From Nostocales cyanobacterium (GTDB taxonomy: Bacteria; Cyanobacteriota; Cyanobacteriia; Cyanobacteriales; Nostocaceae): 34,243 nucleotides of DNA. Shown in pieces: positions 32,598-34,243 of this stretch (its first letter is position 1; each line of letters begins with the position of its first letter). The position numbers and the translations under genes were made by a program. The notes below the pieces were generated by a model, which saw nothing but the letters and a program-made list of their open reading frames with translations, made no database searches and was not told the origin of the DNA. Location of the stretch: positions 1 to 34,243 of the forward strand of contig RDXV01000036.1 in NCBI GenBank assembly GCA_004292695.1, read 5' to 3'.

Positions 32598-33931
32598 ATG
32601 ACTAACCAAATGATAAATGTAGTTCCTGGTTGTTTTGGGGAGTTAATGTTTTGATTTAATGCCGGACTGAAAACTTCTATGTCTCCTTGCATTTGTGCTA
32701 TTAGTTGTTTGGCGATCGCAATTCCCAATCCTGTTCCGGGTATTTCTGTTTGTGCTTGTACTCCTCGGTAATGTCTTTCTCCTAAGTGTTCTAGGTCTTG
32801 TGGTGGTATTCCTGGTCCTGTGTCGCTAATGGCTATACCTTGAAAGTTGTCTTTTTTATATGTGGCTTGAATCCAAACTTTTCCTTGTTTGGGTGTATAT
32901 TTCAAGGCATTATCAATAATGTTATTTAATACTTCTTGAACGGCTTTAATATTAGCTTTCACTAATGGTAAATTAGGGGGAATATCGGTGATTAATTGTA
33001 AATTCCTTTCTTGGGCTATGGCTTGAGCAGATATTAATAATGGGGCTAATAAGTCTGATATTTGACAAGTTGTAATTTCTTCCCCTGTTCCTGGTAATAA
33101 TAAAGGTATTTGGGCCGGTGATTGCATAGATGGTTCTACGGATGCTTTCAGGGGTATGGGTTGTAAGTCTGCGTTGGTTAAGGCGATGACGTGATCAAAT
33201 TGTTGTAGTAGTTCTTTGAGGCGATCGCTTTCTCTAACTATGCTACTTGCTACTTCTTGGTTTGGATCAGCAGGACGTAATCTTTTTAAGAGTAGTTTAC
33301 CAAAGGTACGAATTGCTGTCAGGGGGTTGCGGAATTGATGTAAAAGGTTATCTAATAAGTCTCTTTGTTGTTCTTGGAGTATTTGTTGTTGATGTAATTG
33401 TTGTTGTAACCATACCTGACGTTGATCTAATATACAGGCGATCGCCAGGGTTTTGGCTATGTGCCGAATTTGACTTTCTTCGTTTTCATTCCAAGGTCTA
33501 TCTTCTCTTCCTGTCACTAATAAACCCATCATTACCCCTTCATAAATTAGCGGTAACACGATTTGATTACCACTAACAACATATTCATAATCTGATTCGG
33601 GTATAGTTGCTTGATTGGGATTATCTGACTCTGGAGGATGTTCCGATGCTGATGTTGCTGTTAATAGCTTACCTTGTTGTGTGGGTGGTGGCAAAATGGG
33701 ATCAAATTCTAGCTCTATTTGTGAAGATGCTTGAGTTTGTATCAGTTCTTCACCTTGCTGTAATACGGTTGTTTCTGGATATACCACTACAGGAATTAAT
33801 TGTGCTTCACCTGTAGAGGTTTCTCCTATTTCCTGAGTTAAGTAAACAACACTCAAAGACGCTCCCAGTCCTTGGGTTAGTAACGATATTTGCTCTCGAC
33901 ATAAAGCAATAAAATCAGAACTGGCAGACAT
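32588..33931 (-). CDS. GAF-domain sensor histidine kinase
   Basis: About 447 residues, a soluble two-component kinase. Residues about 5-180 are a GAF-like sensor region (SDFIALCREQISLLTQGLGA, YVVSGNQIVLPLIYEGVMMGLLVTG) with an acidic linker. A short Gln-rich coiled coil (HQQQILQEQQRD) leads to the HisKA helix with His198 (LLHQFRNPLTAIRTFGK). The ATPase domain follows, with VLNNIIDNALKYTPK, SDTGPGIPPQD and GTGLGIAIAKQLIAQMQG. There is no membrane segment. Frame opens at ATG 33937, but MSASSDFIALCREQ (ATG 33931) is the usual start for this cyanobacterial group. No response regulator is adjacent, so its partner is unknown. The last residues and stop come from heptamer repeat sequence. The signal sensed is unknown. 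Confidence 0.92.
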   Translation of the reverse strand: MSASSDFIALCREQISLLTQGLGASLSVVYLTQEIGETSTGEAQLIPVVVYPETTVLQQGEELIQTQASSQIELEFDPILPPPTQQGKLLTATSASEHPPESDNPNQATIPESDYEYVVSGNQIVLPLIYEGVMMGLLVTGREDRPWNENEESQIRHIAKTLAIACILDQRQVWLQQQLHQQQILQEQQRDLLDNLLHQFRNPLTAIRTFGKLLLKRLRPADPNQEVASSIVRESDRLKELLQQFDHVIALTNADLQPIPLKASVEPSMQSPAQIPLLLPGTGEEITTCQISDLLAPLLISAQAIAQERNLQLITDIPPNLPLVKANIKAVQEVLNNIIDNALKYTPKQGKVWIQATYKKDNFQGIAISDTGPGIPPQDLEHLGERHYRGVQAQTEIPGTGLGIAIAKQLIAQMQGDIEVFSPALNQNINSPKQPGTTFIIWLVIEN

Positions 33932-33937
33932 TAACAT

Positions 33938-34243
33938 TTTTTAGTTCTTACTCAATCTAATGAATTAGTCTGGACAAATAAAAGAAAGACAAATAAAGAT
34001 GAGATGTTTTAATATCTATTTAAACCGTTTAGTTATTACTCTTTAGGCTTGACTATCTTTACTAATTAGGGCTTGCTGTTCGCGTAGCGTGCAGTCAGAC
34101 ATATAAAACCAAAACCCTTATAAATCAAAGGTTTGAGGCTGAATACGAGGAAATAAAGTGCAAGATATTTGAAGGTTAGACCTGAAAAACTGTGCATTTT
34201 GGGACTAAGAAATCCAAAAATTTGGGGATGATAGATAGCTGAA
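33938..34243. other. Window-end region with no gene recognised
   Basis: About 306 bases, AT-rich, upstream of the GAF kinase. CTGTTCGCGTAGCGTG at 34076-34091 belongs to the TTCGCGTAGC dispersed repeat. The following stretch has no long reading frame and no inverted ends I can close inside the window. Confidence 0.4.

Overview
The window looks like a chromosomal segment of a filamentous heterocyst-type cyanobacterium (Nostocales, perhaps the Dolichospermum/Anabaena group; the genus is a guess). Evidence: 16 copies of the cyanobacterial octamer GCGATCGC (HIP1) where about 0.5 would be expected by chance, AT-rich spacers, many period-7 tandem repeats of the type known from Nostocales, an oxygen-dependent chlorophyll cyclase, an acyl-lipid desaturase, and families such as DUF4079 and DUF4336. 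No rRNA, CRISPR array, prophage or intact transposase was seen.

Layout. 1-4.4 kb: glyQ, a DUF4079 membrane protein, comEC and a tRNA-Ser(CGA), all on +. 4.4-9.4 kb: a histone-deacetylase-fold hydrolase (-), a small MITE-like element, a truncated MgtC-like remnant running into a soluble PhnD-PAS histidine kinase (+), a small secreted protein and an exported two-domain rhodanese (-). 10-15.3 kb: a DUF4336 protein and two tandem zinc-ribbon Ser/Thr kinases with a shared predicted extracytoplasmic domain (-). 15.5-20 kb: a phenylacetate-CoA-ligase-like adenylating enzyme, a four-hairpin repeat element, an ArsR-family regulator (-), a pentapeptide-repeat protein and a GIY-YIG protein with a large unrecognised C-terminal part. 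20-23.5 kb: acsF (-) divergent from hemF (+), then a stearoyl-CoA-desaturase-type acyl-lipid desaturase. 23.5-25.3 kb: a small secreted basic protein and a CHAT protease-like protein (-). 25.5-31.1 kb: two large + genes for exported phosphorus-scavenging enzymes (PhoX/DUF839, and a GDPD nested inside a phytase-like propeller) with near-identical hemolysin-repeat C-termini and candidate Pho boxes. 31.3-34 kb: a histidine-phosphatase/M42-peptidase chimera and a GAF histidine kinase (-).

How genes work together. acsF and hemF share a divergent promoter region and both are O2-dependent steps of tetrapyrrole synthesis. The PhoX-like and GDPD proteins would release phosphate from outside organic phosphorus and probably share a type I export signal. 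The two kinases look like a tandem duplication of a transmembrane signalling receptor.

Most notable: period-7 repeats lie exactly on gene boundaries. They supply the start codon of the first kinase, abut the start codon of the adenylating enzyme, and contain the stop codons of that enzyme, hemF, the GAF kinase and (in degenerate form) the first kinase. Other points of interest are the chimeric gene at 31354-32364, the kinases' shared domain, the GIY-YIG fusion and the four-hairpin element. Domain and family names come from reading the translated sequences; no database search was run.
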